Assembly (NCBI GenBank): GCA_963555705.1
Contig: OY743183.1
Location: 30,105,932-30,169,931 of the forward strand
Direction of reading: 5' to 3'
From: Ligustrum vulgare
Taxonomy: Eukaryota; Streptophyta; Magnoliopsida; Lamiales; Oleaceae
Length of the DNA: 64,000 nt
The notes below the pieces were generated by a model that was given only the letters and a program-made list of their open reading frames with translations, ran no database searches and was not told the DNA's origin. The position numbers and the translations under genes are program-made. Of the stretch, positions 36,901-49,400 are shown piece after piece (position 1 is the first letter of the stretch; each line of letters starts with the position of its first letter).

Positions 36901-37845
36901 TTTGAAAAGTTCTACTTTTTCTCGAGCTAAGGGTATTGTCCCCAGTCTGCAAATGACAACAAAAAGGCAAACTGACATTTTTGAAAAATCGATATGTTCA
37001 GGATATTGTTTATTTTGAGTAGTTTGCAAGTTATCTTATGATTTCACTCACTCCCTTGGTTTCTTTACTACTTTTTCTCGGAATTTCTCTCTATCTCTTA
37101 AGAAATTCCGGATTCTTGTCATATTTCTTCTTAGTAATATGAAAAGTTTCATTTGGACCTGAAGTAGGAATCTCCTTTAGAAAAACCTAACTTTCATTTT
37201 TGAGCTCCTAACAATCTTTTTAGGATTTGGAAAGTCACCAGGATTTCGAACAACAAAAAAGTCATAGCAGCAGATCCATGAGACTTTAAAAATGAGGATA
37301 CATGGGAATAAAACGTTTTCTTGGGCACATAAAATGGTTTTTCCCTCGTTCGTAAAGTTTTTGAATCCTTGAAGAGAGAGACTAGGTAAAATATTCTCTT
37401 CAATTCCAAAATATTCACACCAATTTTGAAACCATTTCGGAAAATTATTTTTACATGATTGAAGGAACATGATAAACCAAGAAATAATAAGATATCTAAA
37501 GAAGAAAACTAAAAAGCATCTAGGTAATCCAAGTAATTGAAATGAGGAGAGAAATCTTCACCCTTTGAAAGGTTCATCTTTTTCTCAAAGCTAAGTCCCC
37601 AGTCTTCAAATGACAACAAATGGACAAACTGACATTTTTTAAAAATTGATATGTTGTGGATATTGTTTATTTTGAGTAGGTTGCAGTTATCTTTTGATTT
37701 CGCTCCCTTGGTTTCTTTACTACTTTTACTCGGAATTTCTCTTTTTCTCTCAAGAAGTTCCGGATTCTCTTCATATTTCTTCTTAGTAATATAAAAAGTT
37801 TCATTTGGACCTAAAGTAGGAATCTCCTTTCGAAAAAGCTAACTT
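33918..37845. repeat. Satellite dimers L, K-like, L
   Basis: Dimers start at 33918, 35227 and 36536. The first and third have the L markers CTAGAAATC, AGAGAATCC and TTGCAAGTT; the middle one has TTATAATCTCAC. The A at 33918 has a 1-bp deletion (AAAAGTCTAC) and AATAAAGCG. The A at 36536 has CCATCAGAC. B at 37194 has ACATGATAAACC and the AAATGGACAAACTG plus TTTTTTAAAAATTG variant that marks later units. Confidence 0.93.
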
Positions 37846-40466
37846 TCATTTTTGAGCTCCTAACAATCTTTTTAGGATTGGGTGAGTCACCAGGATTTTG
37901 AACAACAAAAAAGTCACAGCAGAGGATCCATGAGACTTTAAAAAAGAGGATAAATTGGAATAAAACGTTTTCTTGGGCACATAAAATGGTTTTTCCCTCG
38001 TTCGTAAAGTTTTTGAATCCTTGAAAAGAGAGACAAGGTTAAATATTCTCTTCAATTCCAAAATATTCACACCAATTTTAAAACCATTTTTGAAAATTAT
38101 TTTAACAGGATTGAAGGAACCAAGAAATAATAAGATGTCTAAAGAAGAAAACATTAGAAAAAGCATCTTGGTAATCCAAGTAACTGAAACGAGGAGAGAA
38201 ATATTCACCCTTTGAAAAGTTCTACTTTTTCTCGAGCTAAGGGTATTGTCCCCAGTCTGCAAATGACAACAAAAAGGCAAACTCACATTTTTGAAAAATC
38301 GATATGTTCAGGATATTGTTTATTTTGAGTAGTTTGCACTTATCTTATGATTTCACTCACTCCCTTGGTTTCTTTACTACTTTTTCTCGGAATTTCTCTC
38401 TATCTCTTAAGAAATTCCGGATTCTTGTCATATTTCTTCTTAGTAATATGAAAAGTTTCATTTGGACATGAAGTAGGAATCTCCTTTAGAAAAACCTAAC
38501 TTTCATTTTTGAGCTCCTAACAATCTTTTTAGGATTTGGAAAGTCACCAGGATTTCGAACAACAAAAAAGTCATAGCAGCAGATCCATGAGACTTTAAAA
38601 ATGAGGATACATGGGAATAAAACGTTTTCTTGGGCACATAAAATGGTTTTTCCCTCGTTCGTAAAGTTTTTGAATCCTTGAAGAGAGAGACTAGGTAAAA
38701 TATTCTCTTCAATTCCAAAATATTCACACCAATTTTGAAACCATTTCGGAAAATTATTTTTACATGATTGAAGGAACAGGATAAACCAAGAAATAATAAG
38801 ATATCTAAAGAAGAAAACTAAAAAGCATCTAGGTAATCCAAGTAATTGAAATGAGGAGAGAAATCTTCACCCTTTGAAAGGTTCATCTTTTTCTCAAAGC
38901 TAAGTCCCCAGTCTTCAAATGACAACAAATGGACAAACTGACATTTTTTAAAAATTGATATGTTGTGGATATTGTTTATTTTGAGTAGGTTGCAGTTATC
39001 TTTTGATTTCGCTCCCTTGGTTTCTTTACTACTTTTACTCGGAATTTCTTTTTTTCTCTCAAGAAGTTCCGGATTCTCTTCATATTTCTTCTTAGTAATA
39101 TAAAAAGTTTCATTTGGACCTAAAGTAGGAATCTCCTTTCCAAAAAGCTAACTTTCATTTTTGAGCTCCTAACAATCTTTTTAGGATTGGGTGAGTCACC
39201 AGGATTTTGAACAACAAAAAAGTCACAGCAGAGGATCCATGAGACTTTAAAAAAGAGGATAAATTGGAATAAAACGTTTTCTTGGGCACATAAAATGGTT
39301 TTTCCCTCGTTCGTAAAGTTTTTGAATCCTTGAAAAGAGAGACAAGGTTAAATATTCTCTTCAATTCCAAAATATTCACACCAATTTTAAAACCATTTTT
39401 GAAAATTATTTTAACAGGATTGAAGGAACCAAGAAATAATAAGATGTCTAAAGAAGAAAACATTAGAAAAAGCATCTTGGTAATCCAAGTAACTGAAACG
39501 AGGAGAGAAATATTCACCCTTTGAAAAGTTCTACTTTTTCTCGAGCTAAGGGTATTGTCCCCAGTCTGCAAATGACAACAAAAAGGCAAACTGACATTTT
39601 TGAAAAATCGATATGTTCAGGATATTGTTTATTTTGAGTAGTTTGCACTTATCTTATGATTTCACTCACTCCCTTGGTTTCTTTACTACTTTTTCTCGGA
39701 ATTTCTCTCTATCTCTTAAGAAATTCCGGATTCTTGTCATATTTCTTCTTAGTAATATGAAAAGTTTCATTTGGACCTGAAGTAGGAATCTCCTTTAGAA
39801 AAACCTAACTTTCATTTTTGAGCTCCTAACAATCTTTTTAGGATTTGGAAAGTCACCAGGATTTCGAACAACAAAAAAGTCATAGCAGCAGATCCATGAG
39901 ACTTTAAAAATGAGGATACATGGGAATAAAACGTTTTCTTCTTGGGCACATAAAATGGTTTTTCCCTCGTTCGTAAAGTTTTTGAATCCTTGAAGAGAGA
40001 GACTAGGTAAAATATTCTCTTCAATTCCAAAATATTCACACCATTTTTGAAACCATTTCGGAAAATTATTTTTACATGATTGAAGGAACAGGATAAACCA
40101 AGAAATAATAAGATATCTAAAGAAGAAAACTAAAAAGCATCTAGGTAATCCAAGTAATTGAAATGAGGAGAGAAATCTTCACCCTTTGAAAGGTTCATCT
40201 TTTTCTCAAAGCTAAGTCCCAAGTCTTCAAATGACAACAAAAGGAAAAACTGACATTTTTTAAAAATTGATATGTTGTGGATATTGTTTATTTTGAGTAG
40301 GTTGCAGTTATCTTTTGATTTCGCTCCCTTGGTTTCGTTACTACTTTTACTCGGAATTTCTCTCTTTCTCTCAAGAAGTTCCGGATTCTCTTCATATTTC
40401 TTCTTAGTAATATAAAAAGTTTCATTTGAACCTAAAGTAGGAATCTCCTTTCGAAAAAGCTAACTT
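37846..40466. repeat. Satellite dimers at 37846 and 39155
   Basis: The first is 1309 bp and the second 1312 bp. B at 38503 has AAATGGACAAACTG and TTTCTTTTTTTCTC. B at 39812 has a 3-bp insertion (GTTTTCTTCTTGGGC), CACCATTTTTG, TCCCAAGTC, GGTTTCGTTAC and TTTGAACC. The last two markers recur in B units at 48972, 55515, 57476-60093 and 60751. Confidence 0.93.
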
Positions 40467-43400
40467 TCATTTTTGAGCTCCTAACAATCTTTTTAGGATT
40501 GGGTGAGTCACCAGGATTTTGAACAACAAAAAAGTCACAGCAGAGGATCCAATAGACTTTAAAAAAGAGGATAAATTGGAATAAAACGTTTTCTTGGGCA
40601 CATAAAATGGTTTTTCCCTCGTTCGTAAAGTTTTTGAATCCTTGAAAAGAGAGACAAGGTTAAATATTCTCTTCAATTCCAAAATATTCACACCAATTTT
40701 AAAACCATTTTTGAAAATTATTTTAACAGGATTGAAGGAACCAAGAAATAATAAGATGTCTAAAGAAGAAAACATTAGAAAAAGCATCTTGGTAATCCAA
40801 GTAACTGAAACGAGGAGAGAAATATTCACCCTTTGAAAAGTTCTACTTTTTCTCGAGCTAAGGGTATTGTCCCCAGTCTGCAAATGACAACAAAAAGGCA
40901 AACTGACATTTTTGAAAAATCGATATGTTCAGGATATTGTTTATTTTGAGTAGTTTGCACTTATCTTATGATTTCACTCCCTTGGTTTCTTTACTACTTT
41001 TTCTCGAAAATTCTCTCTATCTCTTAAGAAATTCCGGATTCTTGTCATATTTCTTCTTAGTAATATGAAAAGTTTCATTTGGACCTGAAGTAGGAATCTC
41101 CTTTAGAAAAATCTAACTTTCATTTTTGAGCTCCTAACAATCTTTTTAGGATTTGGAAAGTCACCAGGATTTCGAACAACAAAAAAGTCATACCAGCAGA
41201 TCCATGAGACTTTAAAAATGAGGATACATGGGAATAAAACGTTTTCTTGGGCACATAAAATGGTTTTTCCCTCGTTCGTAAAGTTTTTGAATCCTTGAAG
41301 AGAGAGACTAGGTAAAATATTCTCTTCAATTCCAAAATATTCACACCAATTTTGAAACCATTTCGGAAAATTATTTTTACATGATTGAAGGAACAGGATA
41401 AACCAAGAAATAATAAGATATCTAAAGAAGAAAACTAAAAAGCATCTAGGTAATCCAAGTAATTGAAATGAGGAGAGAAATCTTCACCCTTTGAAAGGTT
41501 CATCTTTTTCTCAAAGCTAAGTCCCCAGTCTTCAAATGACAACAAATGGAAAAACTGACATTTTTGAAAAATTGATATGTTGTGGATATTGTTTATTTTG
41601 AGTAGGTTGCAGTTATCTTTTGATTTCGCTCCCTTGGTTTCTTTACTACTTTTACTCGGAATTTCTCTCTTTCTCTCAAGAAGTTCCGGATTCTCTTCAT
41701 ATTTCTTCTTAGTAATATAAAAAGTTTCATTTGGACCTAAAGTAGGAATCTCCTTTCGAAAAAGCTAACTTTCATTTTTGAGCTCCTAACAATCTTTTTA
41801 GGATTGGGTGAGTCACCAGGATTTTGAACAACAAAAAAGTCACAGCAGAGGATCCATGAGACTTTAAAAAAGAGGATAAATTGGAATAAAACGTTTTCTT
41901 GGGCACATAAAATGGTTTTTCCCTCGTTCGTAAAGTTTTTGAATCCTTGAAAAGAGAGACAAGGTTAAATATTCTCTTCAATTCCAAAATATTCACACCA
42001 ATTTTAAAACCATTTTTGAAAATTATTTTAACAGGATTGAAGGAACCAAGAAATAATAAGATGTCTAAAGAAGAAAACATTAGAAAAAGCATCTTGGTAA
42101 TCCAAGTAACTGAAACGAGGAGAGAAATATTCACCCTTTGAAAAGTTCTACTTTTTCTCGAGCTAAGGGTATTGTCCCCAGTCTGCAAATGACAACAAAA
42201 AGGCAAACTGACATTTTTGAAAAATCGAAATGTTCAGGATATTGTTTATTTTGAGTAGTTTGCACTTATCTTATGATTTCACTCACTCCCTTGGTTTCTT
42301 TACTACTTTTTCTCGGAATTTCTCTCTATCTCTTAAGAAATTCCGGATTCTTGTCATATTTCTTCTTAGTAATATGAAAAGTTTCATTTGGACCTGAAGT
42401 AGGAATCTCCTTTAGAAAAACCTAACTTTCATTTTTGAGCTCCTAACAATCTTTTTAGGATTTGGAAAGTCACCAGGATTTCGAACAACAAAAAAGTCAT
42501 AGCAGCAGATCCATGAGACTTTAAAAATGAGGATACATGGGAATAAAACGTTTTCTTGGGCACATAAAATGGTTTTTCCCCCGTTCGTAAAGTTTTTGAA
42601 TCCTTGAAGAGAGAGACTAGGTAAAATATTCTCTTCAATTCCAAAATATTCACACCAATTTTGAAACCATTTCGGAAAATTATTTTTACATGATTGAAGG
42701 AACAGGATAAACCAAGAAATAATAAGATATCTAAAGAAGAAAACTAAAAAGCATCTAGGTAATCCAAGTAATTGAAATGAGGAGAGAAATCTTCACCCTT
42801 TGAAAGGTTCATCTTTTTCTCAAAGCTAAGTCCCCAGTCTTCAAATGACAACAAATGGAAAAACTGACATTTTTTAAAAATTGATATGTTGTGGATATTG
42901 TTTTTTTTGAGTAGGTTGCAGTTATCTTTTGATTTCGCTCCCTTGGTTTCTTTACTACTTTTACTCGGAATTTCTCTTTTTCTCTCAAGAAATTCCGGAT
43001 TCTCTTCATATTTCTTCTTAGTAATATAAAAAGTTTCATTTGGACCTAAAGTAGGAATCTCCTTTCGAAAAAGCTAACTTTCATTTTTGAGCTCCTAACA
43101 ATCTTTTTAGGATTGGGTGAGTCACCAGGATTTTGAACAACAAAAAAGTCACAGCAGAGGATCCATGAGACTTTAAAAAAGAGGATAAATTGGAATAAAA
43201 CGTTTTCTTGGGCACATAAAATGGTTTTTCCCTCGTTCGTAAAGTTTTTGAATCCTTGAAAAGAGAGACAAGGTTAAATATTCTCTTCAATTCCAAAATA
43301 TTCACACCAATTTTAAAACCATTTTTGAAAATTATTTTAACAGGATTGAAGGAACCAAGAAATAATAAGATGTCTAAAGAAGAAAACATTAGAAAAAGCA

Positions 43401-46400
43401 TCTTGGTAATCCAAGTAACTGAAACGAGGAGAGAAATATTCACCCTTTGAAAAGTTCTACTTTTTCTCGAGCTAAGGGTATTGTCCCCAGTCTGCAAATG
43501 ACAACAAAAAAGGCAAACTGACATTTTTGAAAAATCGATATGTTCAGGATATTGTTTATTTTGAGTAGTTTGCACTTATCTTATGATTTCACTCACTCCC
43601 TTGGTTTCTTTACTACTTTTTCTCGGAATTTCTCTCTATCTCTTAAGAAATTCCGGATTCTTGTCATATTTCTTCTTAGTAATATGAAAAGTTTCATTTG
43701 GACCTGAAGTAGGAATCTCCTTTAGAAAAACCTAACTTTCATTTTTGAGCTCCTAACAATCTTTTTAGGATTTGGAAAGTCACCAGGATTTCGAACAACA
43801 AAAAAGTCATAGCAGCAGATCCATGAGACTTTAAAAATGAGGATACATGGGAATAAAACGTTTTCTTGGGCACATAAAATGGTTTTTCCCTCGTTCGTAA
43901 AGTTTTTGAATCCTTGAAGAGAGAGACTAGGTAAAATATTCTCTTCAATTCCAAAATATTCACACCAATTTTGAAACCATTTCGGAAAATTATTTTTACA
44001 TGATTGAAGGAACAGGATAAACCAAGAAATAATAAGATATCTAAAGAAGAAAACTAAAAAGCATCTAGGTAATCCAAGTAATTGAAATGAGGAGAGAAAT
44101 CTGCACCCTTTGAAAGGTTCATCTTTTTCTCAAAGCTAAGTCCCCAGTCTTCAAATGACAACAAAAAGAAAAACTGACATTTTTGAAAAATTGATATGTT
44201 GTGGATATTGTTTATTTTGAGTAGGTTGCAGTTATCTTTTGATTTCGCTCCCTTGGTTTCTTTACTACTTTTACTCGGAATTTCTCTCTTTCTCTCAAGA
44301 AGTTCCGGATTCTCTTCATATTTCTTCTTAGTAATATAAAAAGTTTCATTTGAACCTAAAGTAGGAATCTCCTTTCGAAAAAGCTAACTTTCATTTTTGA
44401 GCTCCTAACAATCTTTTTAGGATTGGGTGAGTCACCAGGATTTTGAACAACAAAAAAGTCACAGCAGAGGATCCAATAGACTTTAAAAAAGAGGATAAAT
44501 TGGAATAAAACGTTTTCTTGGGCACATAAAATGGTTTTTCCCTCGTTCGTAAAGTTTTTGAATCCTTGAAAAGAGAGACAAGGTTAAATATTCTCTTCAA
44601 TTCCAAAATATTCACACCAATTTTAAAACCATTTTTGAAAATTATTTTAACAGGATTGAAGGAACCAAGAAATAATAAGATGTCTAAAGAAGAAAACATT
44701 AGAAAAAGCATCTTGGTAATCCAAGTAACTGAAACGAGGAGAGAAATATTCACCCTTTGAAAAGTTCTACTTTTTCTCGAGCTAAGGGTATTGTCCCCAG
44801 TCTGCAAATGACAACAAAAAAGGCAAACTGACATTTTTGAAAAATCGATATGTTCAGGATATTGTTTATTTTGAGTAGTTTGCACTTATCTTATGATTTC
44901 ACTCCCTTGGTTTCTTTACTACTTTTTCTCGAAAATTCTCTCTATCTCTTAAGAAATTCCGGATTCTTGTCATATTTCTTTTTAGTAATATGAAAAGTTT
45001 CATTTGGACCTGAAGTAGGAATCTCCTTTAGAAAAACCTAACTTTCATTTTTGAGCTCCTAACAATCTTTTTAGGATTTGGAAAGTCACCAGGATTTCGA
45101 ACAACAAAAAAGTCATACCAGCAGATCCATGAGACTTTAAAAATGAGGATACATGGGAATAAAACGTTTTCTTGGGCACATAAAATGGTTTTTCCCTCGT
45201 TCGTAAAGTTTTTGAATCCTTGAAGAGAGAGACTAGGTAAAATATTCTCTTCAATTCCAAAATATTCACACCAATTTTGAAACCATTTCGGAAAATTATT
45301 TTTACATGATTGAAGGAACAGGATAAACCAAGAAATAATAAGATATCTAAAGAAGAAAACTAAAAAGCATCTAGGTAATCCAAGTAATTGAAATGAGGAG
45401 AGAAATCTTCACCCTTTGAAAGGTTCATCTTTTTCTCAAAGCTAAGTCCCCAGTCTTCAAATGACAACAAATGGAAAAACTGACATTTTTGAAAAATTGA
45501 TATGTTGTGGATATTGTTTATTTTGAGTAGGTTGCAGTTATCTTTTGATTTCGCTCCCTTGGTTTCTTTACTACTTTTACTCGGAATTTCTCTCTTTCTC
45601 TCAAGAAATTCCGGATTCTCTTCATATTTCTTCTTAGTAATATAAAAAGTTTCATTTGGACCTAAAGTAGGAATCTCCTTTCGAAAAAGCTAACTTTCAT
45701 TTTTGAGCTCCTAACAATCTTTTTAGGATTGGGTGAGTCACCAGGATTTTGAACAACAAAAAAGTCACAGCAGAGGATCCATGAGACTTTAAAAAAGAGG
45801 ATAAATTGGAATAAAACGTTTTCTTGGGCACATAAAATGGTTTTTCCCTCGTTCGTAAAGTTTTTGAATCCTTGAAAAGAGAGACAAGGTTAAATATTCT
45901 CTTCAATTCCAAAATATTCACACCAATTTTAAAACCATTTTTGAAAATTATTTTAACAGGATTGAAGGAACCAAGAAATAATAAGATGTCTAAAGAAGAA
46001 AACATTAGAAAAAGCATCTTGGTAATCCAAGTAACTGAAACGAGGAGAGAAATATTCACCCTTTGAAAAGTTCTACTTTTTCTCGAGCTAAGGGTATTGT
46101 CCCCAGTCTGCAAATGACAACAAAAAGGCAAACTGACATTTTTGAAAAATCGAAATGTTCATGATATTGTTTATTTTGAGTAGTTTGCACTTATCTTATG
46201 ATTTCACTCACTCCCTTGGTTTCTTTACTACTTTTTCTCGGAATTTCTCTCTATCTCTTAAGAAATTCCGGATTCTTGTCATATTTCTTCTTAGTAATAT
46301 GAAAAGTTTCATTTGGACCTGAAGTAGGAATCTCCTTTAGAAAAAGCTAACTTTCATTTTTGAGCTCCTAACAATCTTTTTAGGATTTGGAAAGTCACCA

Positions 46401-49400
46401 GGATTTCGAACAACAAAAAAGTCATAGCAGCAGATCCATGAGACTTTAAAAATGAGGATACATGGGAATAAAACGTTTTCTTGGGCACATAAAATGGTTT
46501 TTCCCTCGTTCGTAAAGTTTTTGAATCCTTGAAGAGAGAGACTAGGTAAAATATTCTCTTCAATTCCAAAATATTCACACCAATTTTGAAACCATTTCGG
46601 AAAATTATTTTTACATGATTGAAGGAACAGGATAAACCAAGAAATAATAAGATATCTAAAGAAGAAAACTAAAAAGCATCTAGGTAATCCAAGTAATTGA
46701 AATGAGGAGAGAAATCTTCACCCTTTGAAAGGTTCATCTTTTTCTCAAAGCTAAGTCCCCAGTCTTCAAATGACAACAAATGGAAAAACTGACATTTTTT
46801 AAAAATTGATATGTTGTGGATATTGTTTATTTTGAGTAGGTTGCAGTTATCTTTTGATTTCGCTCCCTTGGTTTCTTTACTACTTTTACTCGGAATTTCT
46901 CTTTTTCTCTCAAGAAATTCCGGATTCTCTTCATATTTCTTCTTAGTAATATAAAAAGTTTCATTTGGACCTAAAGTAGGAATCTCCTTTCGAAAAAGCT
47001 AACTTTCATTTTTGAGCTCCTAACAATCTTTTTAGGATTGGGTGAGTCACCAGGATTTTGAACAACAAAAAAGTCACAGCAGAGGATCCATGAGACTTTA
47101 AAAAAGAGGATAAATTGGAATAAAACGTTTTCTTGGGCACATAAAATGGTTTTTCCCTCGTTCGTAAAGTTTTTGAATCCTTGAAAAGAGAGACAAGGTT
47201 AAATATTCTCTTCAATTCCAAAATATTCACACCAATTTTAAAACCATTTTTGAAAATTATTTTAACAGGATTGAAGGAACCAAGAAATAATAAGATGTCT
47301 AAAGAAGAAAACATTAGAAAAAGCATCTTGGTAATCCAAGTAACTGAAACGAGGAGAGAAATATTCACCCTTTGAAAAGTTCTACTTTTTCTCGAGCTAA
47401 GGGTATTGTCCCCAGTCTGCAAGTGACAACAAAAAGGCAAACTGACATTTTTGAAAAATCGATATGTTCAGGATATTGTTTATTTTGAGTAGTTTGCACT
47501 TATCTTATGATTTCACTCACTCCCTTGGTTTCTTTACTACTTTTTCTCGGAATTTCTCTCTATCTCTTAAGAAATTCCGGATTCTTGTCATATTTCTTCT
47601 TAGTAATATGAAAAGTTTCATTTGGACCTGAAGTAGGAATCTCCTTTAGAAAAACCTAACTTTCATTTTTGAGCTCCTAACAATCTTTTTAGGATTTGGA
47701 AAGTCACCAGGATTTCGAACAACAAAAAAGTCATAGCAGCAGATCCATGAGACTTTAAAAATGAGGATACATGGGAATAAAACGTTTTCTTGGGCACATA
47801 AAATGGTTTTTCCCTCGTTCGTAAAGTTTTTGAATCCTTGAAGAGAGAGACTAGGTAAAATATTCTCTTCAATTCCAAAATATTCACACCAATTTTGAAA
47901 CCATTTCGGAAAATTATTTTTACATGATTGAAGGAACAGGATAAACCAAGAAATAATAAGATATCTAAAGAAGAAAACTAAAAAGCATCTAGGTAATCCA
48001 AGTAATTGAAATGAGGAGAGAAATCTGCACCCTTTGAAAGGTTCATCTTTTTCTCAAAGCTAAGTCCCCAGTCTTCAAATGACAACAAAAAGAAAAACTG
48101 ACATTTTTGAAAAATTGATATGTTGTGGATATTGTTTATTTTGAGTAGGTTGCAGTTATCTTTTGATTTCGCTCCTTTGGTTTCTTTACTACTTTTACTC
48201 GGAATTTCTCTCTTTCTCTCAAGAAGTTCCGGATTCTCTTCATATTTCTTCTTAGTAATATAAAAAGTTTCATTTGGACCTAAAGTAGGAATCTCCTTTC
48301 GAAAAAGCTAACTTTCATTTTTGAGCTCCTAACAATCTTTTTAGGATTGGGTGAGTCACCAGGATTTTGAACAACAAAAAAGTCACAGCAGAGGATCCAT
48401 GAGACTTTAAAAAAGAGGATAAATTGGAATAAAACGTTTTCTTGGGCACATAAAATGGTTTTTCCCTCGTTCGTAAAGTTTTTGAATCCTTGAAAAGAGA
48501 GACAAGGTTAAATATTCTCTTCAATTCCAAAATATTCACACCAATTTTAAAACCATTTTTGAAAATTATTTTAACAGGATTGAAGGAACCAAGAAATAAT
48601 AAGATGTCTAAAGAAGAAAACATTAGAAAAAGCATCTTGGTAATCCAAGTAACTGAAACGAGGAGAGAAATATTCACCCTTTGAAAAGTTCTACTTTTTC
48701 TCGAGCTAAGGGTATTGTCCCCAGTCTGCAAATGACAACAAAAAGGCAAACTGACATTTTTGAAAAATCGATATGTTCAGGATATTGTTTATTTTGAGTA
48801 GTTTGCACTTATCTTATGATTTCACTCACTCCCTTGGTTTCTTTACTACTTTTTCTCGGAATTTCTCTCTATCTCTTAAGAAATTCCGGATTTTTGTCAT
48901 ATTTCTTCTTAGTAATATGAAAAGTTTCATTTGGACCTGAAGTAGGAATCTCCTTTAGAAAAACCTAACTTTCATTTTTGAGCTCCTAACAATCTTTTTA
49001 GGATTTGGAAAGTCACCAGGATTTCGAACAACAAAAAAGTCATAGCAGCAGATCCATGAGACTTTAAAAATGAGGATACATGGGAATAAAACGTTTTCTT
49101 GGGCACATAAAATGGTTTTTCCCTCGTTCGTAAATTTTTTGAATCCTTGAAGAGAGAGACTAGGTAAAATATTCTCTTCAATTCCAAAATATTCACACCA
49201 ATTTTGAAACCATTTCGGAAAATTATTTTTACATGATTGAAGGAACAGGATAAACCAAGAAATAATAAGATATCTAAAGAAGAAAACTAAAAAGCATCTA
49301 GGTAATCCAAGTAATTGAAATGAGGAGAGAAATCTTCACCCTTTGAAAGGTTCATCTTTTTCTCAAAGCTAAGTCCCCATTCTTCAAATGACAACAAAAG